Shown piece after piece: positions 1 through 8,200 of a stretch of 11,259 nt of DNA; the first letter of the stretch is position 1, and every line of letters starts with the position of its first letter. The stretch is from NCBI GenBank assembly GCA_035295665.1, contig DATGIQ010000110.1:1-11259 (forward strand), read 5' to 3'. The notes beneath the pieces were generated by a model that ran no database searches, was not told the origin of the DNA, and was given only the letters and a program-made list of their open reading frames with translations. Source of the DNA: DATGIQ01 sp035295665. Lineage in GTDB: Bacteria; Planctomycetota; Planctomycetia; Gemmatales; Gemmataceae. Position numbers and translations under genes: made by a program.

Positions 1-2
1 AG

Positions 3-560
3 ATTCGGCAAGCCAAGGCGGCGGCGAACGTCCTTCCGGGCGGCGATTTCGAGGTAAGTCCGGACCAAGCGATGGCCGGCTGGGTGCCGCAGGAAAATTC
101 CCTCGACTCCGACGATGTGAAGCTGATGGCGGAGCGCGTGACAACTGCTCCGAAAGAAGGCCACCAATGTCTGATGCTCCAGATCTTACCCAAGGGACCG
201 CCGCCACACCCGCTCGCACTGGAACGGGCCTTCGTGGCCATCAATAGTCCGGACGTTCACTTGCCGCCGGGCACGCTTGTGCGGCTCAGCACCTGGATCA
301 AACTTCCAGGCGGGATTCCAACGTCCGTGGATGGAGCGTTGTTCTATGACAGTGCCGGGGGCGAACTGTTGGCCGTCCGCCAGACCGATTACACGCAATG
401 GAAAAAGCTCACGCTTTACCGTGTCGTGCCACCGTCCGGAATGATTCATGTAACCTTAGCGCTGACGGGGATCGGATCGGCCTATTTCGATGATGTACGG
501 ATCGAGCCACTCCTGACGAATCGTACCGCTTCCCTGAAGCCGGACAATTTGACGCAATGA
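3..560 (+). CDS. Carbohydrate-binding-like beta-sandwich protein, C-terminal part
   Basis: The reading frame is open from the window edge, so the gene is cut at its 5' end; 185 residues and the TGA stop are visible. An in-frame ATG at 72 is an internal methionine, because the coding sense continues upstream through NVLPGGDFE. That phrase is typical of the first strand of CBM4/9-like or galactose-binding-fold modules. The rest fits such a jelly roll: a long mid-domain strand (LSTWIKLPGG), a WKKLTLYRVVPPSG strand, and a closing SAYFDDVRIEPL strand, which usually ends these domains. No catalytic motif is visible. Known of the fold: it usually binds sugars and is appended to secreted enzymes or surface proteins. 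Inference: this is the C-terminal binding module of a larger extracellular protein whose main domain lies outside the window. The ligand cannot be told. It converges with the hydrolase gene, leaving 33 bp between them. Confidence 0.75.
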   Translation: MRQAKAAANVLPGGDFEVSPDQAMAGWVPQENSLDSDDVKLMAERVTTAPKEGHQCLMLQILPKGPPPHPLALERAFVAINSPDVHLPPGTLVRLSTWIKLPGGIPTSVDGALFYDSAGGELLAVRQTDYTQWKKLTLYRVVPPSGMIHVTLALTGIGSAYFDDVRIEPLLTNRTASLKPDNLTQ

Positions 561-593
561 TCGTCCTGGAAAACCGATCTGTTTGCAGAGTGA

Positions 594-1127
594 TCAGAGG
601 CCGCGCGTTCCCCAGCGGTATGCCCATCCGGCAGCCACCAAACATGCCAGCGGAAGCCAGACCCACACTAGCTCGCTGGCAAGAACGCGCACTCCCCATT
701 TGCTGAAGAAGGCGAGGCCAATCGGCGAGACTTCGATCGGTTGCCCGGTGAAGAAGTACCGGCCCGTGTCGAACGGGGAGAAAAACGCAATCCCCATCCC
801 GCCGTTCGTGAAGCCGTCCAGGAGGCCGTGCGAAGCGGTGATCAGAAAAAAATATCCCCACAACTCCCACCAGGGGAGAGCCAATGCCGGGGCTGATAGC
901 ACAGCGACCACGAGCCCGATGAGCAGCGCACAGAATAACGAATGGAAAAATCCTCGGTGGCCGAAAAAAGAGCCATAGGGAACACCCAGCCAAAAGCCCA
1001 GGATGTCCAGATCCGGAGCCGCGGCCAAGGCCATCGACAAGCCCCGAAGGATGGGCGGTTGCGACGGTCCCATGAAAACCTCGCCCAGACCGAGACCGAC
1101 AGCGGCGTGTGTAAAGCCAGTGGGCAT
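594..1127 (-). CDS. YdjM/DUF457-family membrane-bound metal-dependent hydrolase
   Basis: A 177-residue integral membrane protein. Motifs typical of the YdjM-like (DUF457) family are visible: TH at residues 6-7, PDLD at 38-41, GHRGFFHS at 56-63 and SHGLLDGFTNGG at 99-110. His and Asp residues in these motifs (H7, D39, D41, H57, H62, H100, D104) are the likely metal ligands. Hydrophobic segments lie at about 64-84, 88-100 and 152-170. Family members are predicted membrane hydrolases of unknown substrate. The start was set at the ATG at 1127 because GAGGAAGG (1133-1140, minus strand) sits 5 nt upstream and the TH motif then lies at the N-terminus as usual. A longer in-frame version from 1235 adds 36 residues of low-quality sequence. 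It is divergent from the cyclase gene, with 153 bp between the starts in which I see no convincing promoter. Confidence 0.85.
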   Translation of the reverse strand: MPTGFTHAAVGLGLGEVFMGPSQPPILRGLSMALAAAPDLDILGFWLGVPYGSFFGHRGFFHSLFCALLIGLVVAVLSAPALALPWWELWGYFFLITASHGLLDGFTNGGMGIAFFSPFDTGRYFFTGQPIEVSPIGLAFFSKWGVRVLASELVWVWLPLACLVAAGWAYRWGTRGL

Positions 1128-1266
1128 GATGACCTTCCTCGGGCGGCAGCACTCATTATGAATCGCTGTCCGGGCCACGGCAAGCGTCTGCCATAGTCTC
1201 TGCGGGCAACTCTGCATACGATTGCCGCATGGCACTGCCTGAACTTGCCCCTGCGTATTCTTTCGC

Positions 1267-1272
1267 GAGGAG
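1267..1272 (+). promoter_or_regulatory. Ribosome binding site of the cyclase-family gene
   Basis: GAGGAG lies 8 nt before the ATG at 1281. This decides the start against the longer in-frame TTG at 1245, which would add 12 residues and place this site inside the coding region. Confidence 0.75.
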
Positions 1273-1280
1273 AAAACACG

Positions 1281-2090
1281 ATGGCTGCGTCTCTTGCCGA
1301 GCAGTTATCCAACGCCCGGGTTTACGATCTGGAACAACCGCGCTTTTATGGGATGCCGATTCACCCCGCACACAAGCCGGGCTACTTTTACTCCTTGCAT
1401 CGCCGGCATCGGGACGGCTACCAGCCCGAGCGGCACGGCCCGCGGACCTCGGCTTCCGGTGTTCTGACCATGATGGAACACAGCGGCACCCACATCGATG
1501 CCCTGTGCCACCAATCGTTCGGTTTGAAGCTGCATGGCGACATTCCTGTGGAGGGAAGTGAAACGGCGAGCGGGTTTCGGAATCTGGGCATCGAAACCGT
1601 GCCGCCATTGCTGCGGCGCGGCGTGCTCCTCGACGTGGCCGGTTGGAAGGGAACCGCGTCGCTGGCTCCCAAATACGGAATCACCGAGGAGGATCTGTCA
1701 GGCTGCGCCGCTGCGGAACGGGTCGAAGTGCGGGCGGGGGATGTATTGTTGGTTCGAACCGGCTACGGCAATCTGTGGCGCGACGAAGCTGTTTATTTGC
1801 AGGCCGCGGGCGTTTCCAAAGCGGGGACGATTTGGGCGGCGGAGCGCGGTGTGGTGGCCGTTGGCGCGGACAATATGGCCTGGGACGTTCCCGACGAGCG
1901 GGACCCCGATACTGGATCCACCCTGTTCGCCCATGCTTACCTACTGCCTCAAAAGGGCATTTACATCATGGAAAATCTAAATCTGGAAGAATTGGCGCGC
2001 GCTCACTGCCACGTGTTCGCCTTCATCGGAATCCCGCTTAAATTTACGGGTGCCACCGGTTCTCCGCTGCGTCCACTGGCGCTCGTGTAA
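1281..2090 (+). CDS. Cyclase-family protein (kynurenine formamidase-like hydrolase)
   Basis: 269 residues, the usual length for this family (PF04199). The signature is HSGTHIDALCH at residues 67-77. Known of the family: the His and Asp residues of HxGTHxD (here H67, H71, D73) and a following His (H77) bind a divalent metal, and members hydrolyse amides or lactones such as N-formylkynurenine. Other typical parts are the GDVLLVRTGYGNLW strand-loop in the second half, VVAVGADNMAWD, and a C-terminal FIGIPLKFTGATGSPLRPLALV. Family members often have a Pro between the Asp and the last His, as in HxGTHxDxPxH. Here it is ALC, as in the larger uncharacterised cyclase subgroup, so a true KynB role is not claimed. 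It is the first gene of a likely + strand run, with the DUF488 gene 70 bp downstream. There is no signal peptide, so it is probably cytoplasmic. Confidence 0.88.
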   Translation: MAASLAEQLSNARVYDLEQPRFYGMPIHPAHKPGYFYSLHRRHRDGYQPERHGPRTSASGVLTMMEHSGTHIDALCHQSFGLKLHGDIPVEGSETASGFRNLGIETVPPLLRRGVLLDVAGWKGTASLAPKYGITEEDLSGCAAAERVEVRAGDVLLVRTGYGNLWRDEAVYLQAAGVSKAGTIWAAERGVVAVGADNMAWDVPDERDPDTGSTLFAHAYLLPQKGIYIMENLNLEELARAHCHVFAFIGIPLKFTGATGSPLRPLALV

Positions 2091-2160
2091 ATCGTATAGG
2101 GTATCATCCAGTATCCTTGCGGTACGAACGAGGGGACAATCAAGCTGCCAAGGCAAACCC

Positions 2161-2808
2161 ATGCCCGAAATCAGGCTTTACAGCATCGGACATTCCAACC
2201 ACAGCCTCGACCATTTCATGCACCTGCTGGACCGTGCCCGCGTGACCGCGGTCGCCGATGTTCGCTCACAGCCGTTTAGCCAGTGGCTGCCGCACTTCAA
2301 TCGGCCTGAGCTGGAAAGGGAACTGCGCCTGCGCGGCGTTGGTTACGCTTTTGCCGGCCATCAGCTTGGCGGACGGCCGGCGCAAGTCAACGTGTACAAT
2401 GGAGAAGGCCAGGTCGATTACGAACGGGTACGGGCGACCGCCGAATTTCAAGAAGGATTGGATGCTCTGTGCGCGGCAGGGGAGCAAGATACCGTGGCGA
2501 TGCTTTGTTCGGAAGAAGATCCGCTGAATTGTCATCGCGGTCTGATGATCGCCCCGGCATTGGTAGAACGCGGCATCTTGCCGGCTCACGTTCGCGGTGA
2601 CGGCACGATCGAATCGACGGTAGAATTCGAGGAGCGTCTGCTTCGCGAAACCGGCGTCGGTACTGGGATTCTCGACGGCTTGTTTGCCTCGATGTTGAGC
2701 GGCTCAGAACGCAGCGAATTGCTGGCCGAGGCCTACCGTGTTCAGGCACGCCGCAGGGCCTTTCGGCTGCGACCGGAGCTTGCTCGTGGAGCAGAATCCG
2801 GGGACTGA
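2161..2808 (+). CDS. DUF488-family protein
   Basis: 215 residues. It has the family's N-terminal YSIGHSNHSLDHF (residues 7-19), DVRSQPFSQWLPHFNRPEL (33-51), the GYAFAGHQLGGRP stretch (61-73) and the CSEEDPLNCHR motif (116-126), in which Cys116, Glu118 and Cys124-His125-Arg126 are the conserved polar residues. The biochemical function of DUF488 (PF04343) is not settled, and I assign none. The start is the ATG at 2161, because AAGG lies 7 nt upstream and the family begins directly at the first beta strand. A longer in-frame version from 2050 would overlap the cyclase gene and adds residues unlike the family. The last 55 residues (RETGVGTGI onward) are a variable, probably helical tail. It is likely cotranscribed with the cyclase upstream and the small membrane protein 44 bp downstream. 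Confidence 0.88.
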   Translation: MPEIRLYSIGHSNHSLDHFMHLLDRARVTAVADVRSQPFSQWLPHFNRPELERELRLRGVGYAFAGHQLGGRPAQVNVYNGEGQVDYERVRATAEFQEGLDALCAAGEQDTVAMLCSEEDPLNCHRGLMIAPALVERGILPAHVRGDGTIESTVEFEERLLRETGVGTGILDGLFASMLSGSERSELLAEAYRVQARRRAFRLRPELARGAESGD

Positions 2809-2837
2809 GATTCTCATCGCGTCATTTCGCATTCTTC

Positions 2838-2844
2838 GGGGAGG
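2838..2844 (+). promoter_or_regulatory. Ribosome binding site of the small membrane protein
   Basis: GGGGAGG lies 8 nt before the ATG at 2853. It favours that start over an in-frame GTG at 2844, which overlaps the site itself. Confidence 0.65.
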
Positions 2845-2852
2845 TGCTCGCC

Positions 2853-3077
2853 ATGTGCCTGTGGGCGGTACTACTGGAAGGACAAACGCTTTCTGCAATT
2901 ATCGGCGTTTGCCTCCTGATCATCGGCGTGGCGACGTTTGCTTGGGGCCAATGGGCCTGGGAAAAACAGACCAAAGTCGGCCGCATGCTCCTTGTTCTCT
3001 TGAGCGCGGTGCTGATTGCGGCCGGGTTGATGTTCCTGGGATTCGTAAACTATTTGGACCAGGTTTGGGGGATTTAA
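2853..3077 (+). CDS. Small two-helix membrane protein, unknown function
   Basis: 74 residues with two clear hydrophobic segments, at about 12-34 (LSAIIGVCLLIIGVATFAWG within it) and 47-68 (MLLVLLSAVLIAAGLMFLGF). They are joined by a short polar loop, WAWEKQTKVGR. This hairpin layout, the strong ribosome binding site and the position downstream of the DUF488 gene support a real gene rather than a chance frame. No family is recognised. The positive residues in the loop suggest that the loop faces the cytoplasm and both termini face outward, which is a positive-inside guess only. It is followed after 21 bp by the palindrome at 3099-3126. Longer overlapping frames in this stretch lack hydrophobic pattern or family resemblance and were left out. 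Confidence 0.62.
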   Translation: MCLWAVLLEGQTLSAIIGVCLLIIGVATFAWGQWAWEKQTKVGRMLLVLLSAVLIAAGLMFLGFVNYLDQVWGI

Positions 3078-3098
3078 GTCTACCCGCCGACCAGCCTC

Positions 3099-3126
3099 AA
3101 CCCCACCCAGGGCCCTGGGTGGGGTT
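3099..3126. terminator. Perfect 28-bp palindrome, probable bidirectional terminator
   Basis: The two 14-nt halves are exact reverse complements (AACCCCACCCAGGG and its complement) with the centre between 3112 and 3113. A transcript from either strand can form a GC-rich hairpin of about 12 bp with a tight loop. It lies 21 bp after the + strand small membrane gene and 4 bp after the stop of the - strand HEAT gene, exactly between two convergent genes. No clear T-run follows on either side, so it is not a canonical intrinsic terminator. Confidence 0.6.
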
Positions 3127-3130
3127 CTGC

Positions 3131-3802
3131 TCAATGTTTTGTCGGAAGATCCGGACCTGCATCGGAAGGCGCCGGCGCCGGAGTCGACACGCCGTTCGGC
3201 GGCGGGGGCAGCGGGAGCGGCGCGGGGGCCGGATCAGCCAACGGCGGCGGTGGAGTTTCATTGGGCACCAGTGTCTGTCCAGATTTCGGCGACGTCGAGA
3301 ATAGGCCATGTTTCGCCGCCGCAGCACTCATTCCTTGCTTCACGGCTGGTGGAGGTGAATGGGTAACCGCCTCCGGCTTGGGCGGACTTCGGTAACCGCT
3401 CAACCGATAACCCCAGAGCGTTTGGCGAGCTTGCCACCGGACTCGCCACGATGCATCCTCCAGTGCCGATTCGATGGCCCGGCCGGCTTCCTGGGAAATT
3501 GGCCGAAGCTTGCCAAGCGTTTGGACGATCTCGACGCGCACCGAAGCCTTCGGATCCTGCTTTAGAGTCTGGATCAGCGTGGGAATCATTTCCGGAAATG
3601 CCTTGGGATCAAATTCGCCCAATTCCTTGGCGGCATTGGAGCGTTTATTCTCCTCTCCATCGGTTCGGAGGATCATCAGGAGCTGCGGAACTCGTTCGGC
3701 CGGACTTGGCTTGGACTGCTTGCCGAGGATAAACCCGGCCGAGGCCGGCGCAGCCAGTCCGGCGATGCAGCCCAGGACCAGGAACAAACGGCGGTAGTAC
3801 AT
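3131..3802 (-). CDS. Secreted HEAT-repeat protein with proline-rich tail
   Basis: 223 residues. The N-terminus is a classic signal peptide: MYYRRL, a hydrophobic core (FLVLGCIAGLAAP) and an ASA cleavage site at about 22/23. Residues 36-135 form HEAT or armadillo-like helical repeats (ENKRSNAAKELGEFDP, MIPTLIQTLKQDPKASVRV, EIVQTLGKL, ALEDASWRVRWQARQTLWGY), whose known role is protein binding. The C-terminal third (about 139-223) is Pro-, Ala- and Ser-rich, with runs such as PPPPLADPAPAPLPLPPPP, and is probably an extended cell-wall or periplasmic tail. The start at 3802 is chosen because GGAGGGGAG (3810-3818, minus strand) lies 7 nt upstream and gives a clean signal peptide; the longer version from 3877 buries it. 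The partner is unknown. HEAT proteins with this layout are frequent in planctomycetes. Confidence 0.8.
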   Translation of the reverse strand: MYYRRLFLVLGCIAGLAAPASAGFILGKQSKPSPAERVPQLLMILRTDGEENKRSNAAKELGEFDPKAFPEMIPTLIQTLKQDPKASVRVEIVQTLGKLRPISQEAGRAIESALEDASWRVRWQARQTLWGYRLSGYRSPPKPEAVTHSPPPAVKQGMSAAAAKHGLFSTSPKSGQTLVPNETPPPPLADPAPAPLPLPPPPNGVSTPAPAPSDAGPDLPTKH

Positions 3803-4053
3803 GGCGAAGCTCCCCTCCGATTTGGGTGGACAAGAGGCTACTGGGACAGGGGCGCCGGGACGATCGGTTCCATTCATCTATCGGTCCAGATCGGTCGCTC
3901 AGGAGTCCGGAGCAAAACGAAACCGCGGCGCGTTGCGCGGTAGATTCTGCTCATCTGTGTTAACACCGTTATAAACTGCCGAATCAAACGTGGATACCAG
4001 GAAGCGGTGCTCTTAGCCGGGCCAGCGGAGTTTGCCCAAGAAATCGTTGAAAA
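3803..4053. other. Divergent intergenic region
   Basis: This is the upstream region of the HEAT gene (-) and, further off, of the DUF3592-like gene (+). The HEAT ribosome binding site is at 3810-3818. A TATAAA hexamer occurs at 3970-3975 (+ strand) without a good -35 partner at 17 bp, so I do not call it a promoter. One + frame stays open for 38 codons up to a TGA at 4064-4066 (peptide ending EFAQEIVEKSCA) but has no start codon. It may be part of the decayed gene described next. Confidence 0.4.
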
Positions 4054-4146
4054 AAGCTGCGCATGACGGCGCGCGGGCGGCTCATTGACCTGCAGGGGCA
4101 GCCAGCGGTGGGAGTCAAGGTTCACTTGGCTTCGATTGCCAAGAAG
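4054..4146 (+). pseudogene. Relic of a carboxypeptidase-regulatory-like domain gene
   Basis: A short open stretch encodes RGRLIDLQGQPAVGVKVHLAS. This matches the first two strands of a carboxypeptidase-regulatory-like (CarboxypepD_reg-like) domain, which typically reads G-R-V-x-D-x-x-G-x-P-V-x-G-A-x-V. Large planctomycete proteins often carry such modules. The frame is closed by a stop at 4048-4050 and loses resemblance after about 4146, although it stays open to 4293, overlapping the next gene. An ATG at 4063 exists, but it has no ribosome binding site and the expected rest of the domain is missing. The best reading is a remnant of a deleted gene. A small real gene is possible but less likely. 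Confidence 0.42.
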
Positions 4147-4267
4147 AGAAGCGTCGATCTACGGGACACAGTCGGGATGATGCGAGCCGCATTCCTGGAT
4201 TCATTTGAGCATACGGCCGCGCGGGCGGACAGATCCGACGAGAGAATTGTCCCCGCTACGTGCTTCC

Positions 4268-5188
4268 ATGCTAGAGTTGGGTGTGGCCGGTGAACGCGAA
4301 CTATCTTTGCTTCCGCCTCCTCCCCGTCGAATCCGTCGTCGCCGCGGGTATTTTCAGATTGCGATGGGCCATGTGCTGCTTGTCGTTGGGCTCATGTTCC
4401 TGCAAGTCTTCTCGTTTATCTCGATTGGCACGATTCGAATCCTCTGGTTCAGCAGGACAGTACCGGCCAGGGTGACGAAAATTCTGGTCAGCCCCGGGAA
4501 AGACGGACCCTCATACGAACTACAGGTCGCGTATCAGTTCGAGCACACGGATTACTCGAGCCAGCTAACCATAGGACCCCAAGAAGCCCACGCGCTCAGG
4601 GATGGCGACACGATACAGATCCAGATGCTGCCCGAGCGGCCCGATCGAGCGCAGCTATTCCAGGAGTATTACCCCAAAGTTTTTGTAACGGTCCTGCTAG
4701 GTTTGTTCACGTTGATACCGACCCTGAGCGTTGGAAAAATGCTGTGGCAACTCTACGCCGTGCCCTGGCAGGTACGCAAGCTGATGCGGGAGGGGATGGC
4801 CACGTTGGCCAGAATCGTAGACAAAAAAGAAATTCCGGGATGCCCTCCCACTTACCGGTTGACCTACGCCTATTCCATTCCTCTCGAAGTGCGGGCCGCC
4901 GAGGAGTGCGGCGCATCAACCGAAGTGCAGGCATCCATGCAAGTTTGGCCGGAGGATTTTCTGGAATCCCAAATCGGTGTCGACGTGGTCGCCCTCTATC
5001 GTCCGGGCCGGCCTCGGAGAAGCATCCTCTGCCGATACGCTGATTACGAATTCGTCACGTCCGCCATGGTGAAGCGTCCAAGTCCATTTTCCCAACTTGG
5101 AATTCCGCGAACCGGAAATTACCTGGCCGTCGCCGTGACGGCCAGCCTGGTGTTTCTGGGCATCGCTAAGTTTTTGGGGTGGTGGTGA
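4268..5188 (+). CDS. Membrane protein with two DUF3592-like domains
   Basis: 306 residues from the ATG at 4268. A basic Pro/Arg-rich head (LPPPPRRIRRRR, about 15-26) precedes a first transmembrane segment at about 35-57. Residues about 64-132 then look like a DUF3592 beta domain (VPARVTKILVSPG, YELQVAYQFEH, GDTIQIQMLPERPDRAQLF). A second membrane segment lies at about 137-155, a second related domain at about 176-262 (GMATLARIVDKKEIPG, YRLTYAYSI, GVDVVALYRPGRPRRSIL) and a last helix at about 284-303. The function of DUF3592 is unknown, and the family assignment rests on the strand pattern and the 'g-d-x-v-x-v-x-y-x-P-x-x-P' phrase. No good ribosome binding site is seen. A TTG at 4205 would add 21 residues and cannot be ruled out. 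The stop lies 14 bp from the end of the convergent kinase gene. Confidence 0.75.
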   Translation: MLELGVAGERELSLLPPPPRRIRRRRGYFQIAMGHVLLVVGLMFLQVFSFISIGTIRILWFSRTVPARVTKILVSPGKDGPSYELQVAYQFEHTDYSSQLTIGPQEAHALRDGDTIQIQMLPERPDRAQLFQEYYPKVFVTVLLGLFTLIPTLSVGKMLWQLYAVPWQVRKLMREGMATLARIVDKKEIPGCPPTYRLTYAYSIPLEVRAAEECGASTEVQASMQVWPEDFLESQIGVDVVALYRPGRPRRSILCRYADYEFVTSAMVKRPSPFSQLGIPRTGNYLAVAVTASLVFLGIAKFLGWW

Positions 5189-5202
5189 GAGGCCGAATCG
5201 AG

Positions 5203-8200
5203 CTAAGATCCCTTCGGCGATTTCCCGGTCGATTCTTGCAGCAAAATCTCCGCTTCATGCAGAAAGGCCTGTGCCTCCTCATCCGTGTTCCACGGGGGTT
5301 TCATCATGGTATCCTGGAGCCGTTTCCAGTACGTCTGAGCCTTTTGCGGCTCCCCGAGGCGCGCATGCGCCATCGCTAAAGCCGCCTGATCCGCAGCCAA
5401 GGTGTGCCACTTCCGAGCCGTCGCAATCTTTTCCGAGCGCGTGAGTGACTCCACCGCTTCCCGATCCATCTCCAGGCGGTACTGTGCGAGTCCCAACGTG
5501 CTGAGAAACAATGGTCGATCCGGAGCCAGCCGGCAAGCAGTCTGCGCTTGCACGAGGGCTTGCCGATACCAGTGGGGGGCCAAGCCGTGCTGGCGGACCA
5601 ACGTCCGGCTCGCTGCATCGAACCGCCTCGGGTCCTGTTCTGGACGGAATCGCTCTGCCAGCTGCAGAGCGCGTTTGCGGACCCGCCCGGAAATTGCTTC
5701 GTTTTCCTGAATGCCTTTGATGACTTCCGCTTTGGGCAGCGGCCTGTTGAACAGGTATTCCACCAGCCCCTCGGCCTCGCGCTCGGCGATAGCTTCGGGG
5801 CTGCACGGCCTGGCATCCCATAGCTTCAGGGTCGCGCCCGCGCCGGCCGAAGCCAACCACTGGCCATCCGGGCTGAAGGCCACGTAGAGCACCATACCCC
5901 GATGGGACAGGAGTGTTAACAACTCCTGGCCACTGGCAACGTCCCAGAGCCTCACCGTTTGGTCGCCGCTGGCTGTCGCCAGCCGCCTTCCGTCCGGACT
6001 GAACGTCACGTCGCGGACCACGTTCGTATGCCCTCGGAGCGTCCGGATTTCCTGGCCGCTTGCGGCATCCCAGAGCTTCACGCTCCAGTCGCTACTGGCC
6101 GATGCCAACCGGGTTCCGTCCGGGCTATAAGCCACGCTCATCAACGGGCCGCCATGTCCAAGGAGCGTGTGCAGCTCGTGACCGCTGGCCGCATCCCATA
6201 TCTTCACTGCGCCATCGTCACTGGCCGACGCCAGGCGGGTTCCACCAGGACTAAATGCAACGCTGACAACCCGAGCCGTGTGCCCTCTCAGCGTACGAAT
6301 CTCGTGGCCGCTCGCGGTATCCCAGATCTTCACCGTTCGATCGCCACTGGCCGATCCCAACTGTGTTCCATCGGGGCTAAAGGCCACGCTCCAGACCGGA
6401 GCTTCGTGCCCTTTGAAGGTATGCAGCTCCCGACCGTTGGCAGCATCCCAAAGCTTGACCGTTTGGTCTGCGCTGGCCGAGGCGAGGCGTGTCCCATCCC
6501 GGCTAAACGCCAGTCCCCAAATTCGCCGGGTGTGCCCTTTGAGCGTGTACAGTTCCTGGCCAGTGACGCGATCCCATAGACGCACCGTCATGGCGGGGCC
6601 GGTCAATGCCAGCTCATTGCCATCATGGCGGAAAGCCATGCACCAGACACCCTGAATGGAGCGTGGCTCTGGACCGCCGACGGCGTCCCACACCCGCGCC
6701 GTCATGTCCAGACTACCTGATGCCAAGCGCGTTCCATCGGGACTGAATGCGACGCTGTAAACTTCCCGGATATGCCCGCGGAAAGTGTGCAGCTCCTGTC
6801 CCGTGGCGGCGTCCCACATCTTTACCGTCATGTCCTGACTGCCCGAGGCGATGCGACTTCCGTCTGAGCTGTAAGCCAGGCTCCACACCGTAGACTTATG
6901 CCCCATCAGGGAGCGCAACAACTTGCCGCTGACGCTATCCCATAGCCGTACGGTCGCGTCGCTTCCTGCCGATGCCAGCCGGGTTCCGTCGGGGCTGAAG
7001 ACTACACTGGCGATCTCACCGGAATGCCCCGTCAAACTGCACAACTCCACGCCATCCGCGCTTCGCCAAAGCTTCACGATGCCATCCGCCCCTGCCGACG
7101 CCAGTTGGGCTCCATCTGGAGCGTACGCCACGCCCAAGATTCGCCCACTGTGCCCTTGCAGCGTGTGCAGCGCCCGTTCCGTGGCGACATCCCAGATCCT
7201 TATCGTCTGGTCGGCGCTCGCTGATGCCAAGTGCTTCCCATCCGGGCTGAACGCCACACACCGGACTGGCCCCTGGTGCCCCTTGAACGTGTGCATCTGC
7301 CGGCCGCTCGTGCAATCCCATAGGCGGACGATCTGATCGCCACCAGCCGAGGCGAGCTGGGCGCCATCGGGGCTAAACGCCAAGCCATAGACTTCCGTGG
7401 TGTGGCCGGGAAAGACCCGGACCTCCTGTCCTGTGCCGAGCCTCCAGAAGTGGATCTTTCCATCGATCCCGGCGGAAACGAGTCGGGCTCCATCGGGACT
7501 GAACGCCACCGCATGAACGGCTGCCCGGGGCACGCGCAACGTGAGCAAATCGGAACGGCATAGATGATCCTGGTAGTACCATTCCCAGCCCCGCAGCTCC
7601 GGCTCGCCGGGCTTGGCGTTTCGGTAGAGATTCAGCAAATACGGTACCTGTGCCAGCTGCCCCTTCTCCCAGGCGTTCTGCGCGACGCTCATGTGTGCGG
7701 CATACAAATTCGCCCGTGCGTCGGCCGCACTCTCTTCGGCTCGCCTGGCATTGGCGAGTGCTTCGGCGGCCTTTTCATGGGCGCGGTCTCGTTCGCGGAG
7801 AGCGGTTTTGGCGTTTTCATCGGCGCGGTCTCGCTCCTGAAGAGCAGTCTGGGCATTTTGGTCGGCTCGGTACTTTTCCTGCGTGGCTTCACGCGCGCGT
7901 TGGTTGGCTTGAATGGCGAAGTAGGTTGAAAAAGCCGTGCCCGCCACCAGCGCGAGGGCAGCCCCGGCAAGCAGGCCAGCGACGGCGGGGTTGCGAAGGC
8001 ACCAGCGCCAAAGCCTTGCGCCCCGGTTGAGGGGGCGAGCCTGGATCGGCTCGTGAGCCAACCAGCGCTCCAAATCTTCGGCAAGGGCTTCCGCCGAACG
8101 GTACCGCTTTTGGGGCTCCTTCTCCAGAGACTTCAGGCAAATCGCCTCCAGATCGCGGTCCGCGCGAGGATTCAGCAGCCGTGGCCGCTCCGGCTGTTGT

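Noticed and set aside
2738..3304. A 188-codon + strand frame crossing the end of the DUF488 gene and the palindrome
   Set aside because: It overlaps the DUF488 gene, the small membrane gene and the HEAT gene in other frames, is Arg-rich and resembles no family.
3392..3402. GTAACCGCTCA, identical to the 11 bases at the IS66 end (11121-11131)
   Set aside because: It lies within the HEAT gene and encodes part of a continuous reading frame (GYRLSGYR region). There is no transposase or interruption nearby, so it is a chance match.
3970..3975. TATAAA as a -10 promoter element for the DUF3592-like gene
   Set aside because: No -35-like sequence lies at suitable spacing, and it is almost 300 bp from the start with the gene relic between.
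5959..6579. A 206-codon + strand frame with regular internal repetition
   Set aside because: Its periodicity is the 126-bp WD40 repeat read on the opposite strand.
5812..7521. Regularly spaced similar sequences that could suggest a CRISPR-like or satellite array
   Set aside because: The period is 126 bp, with no conserved-repeat/unique-spacer pattern, and the whole stretch codes for WD40 blades in one frame.
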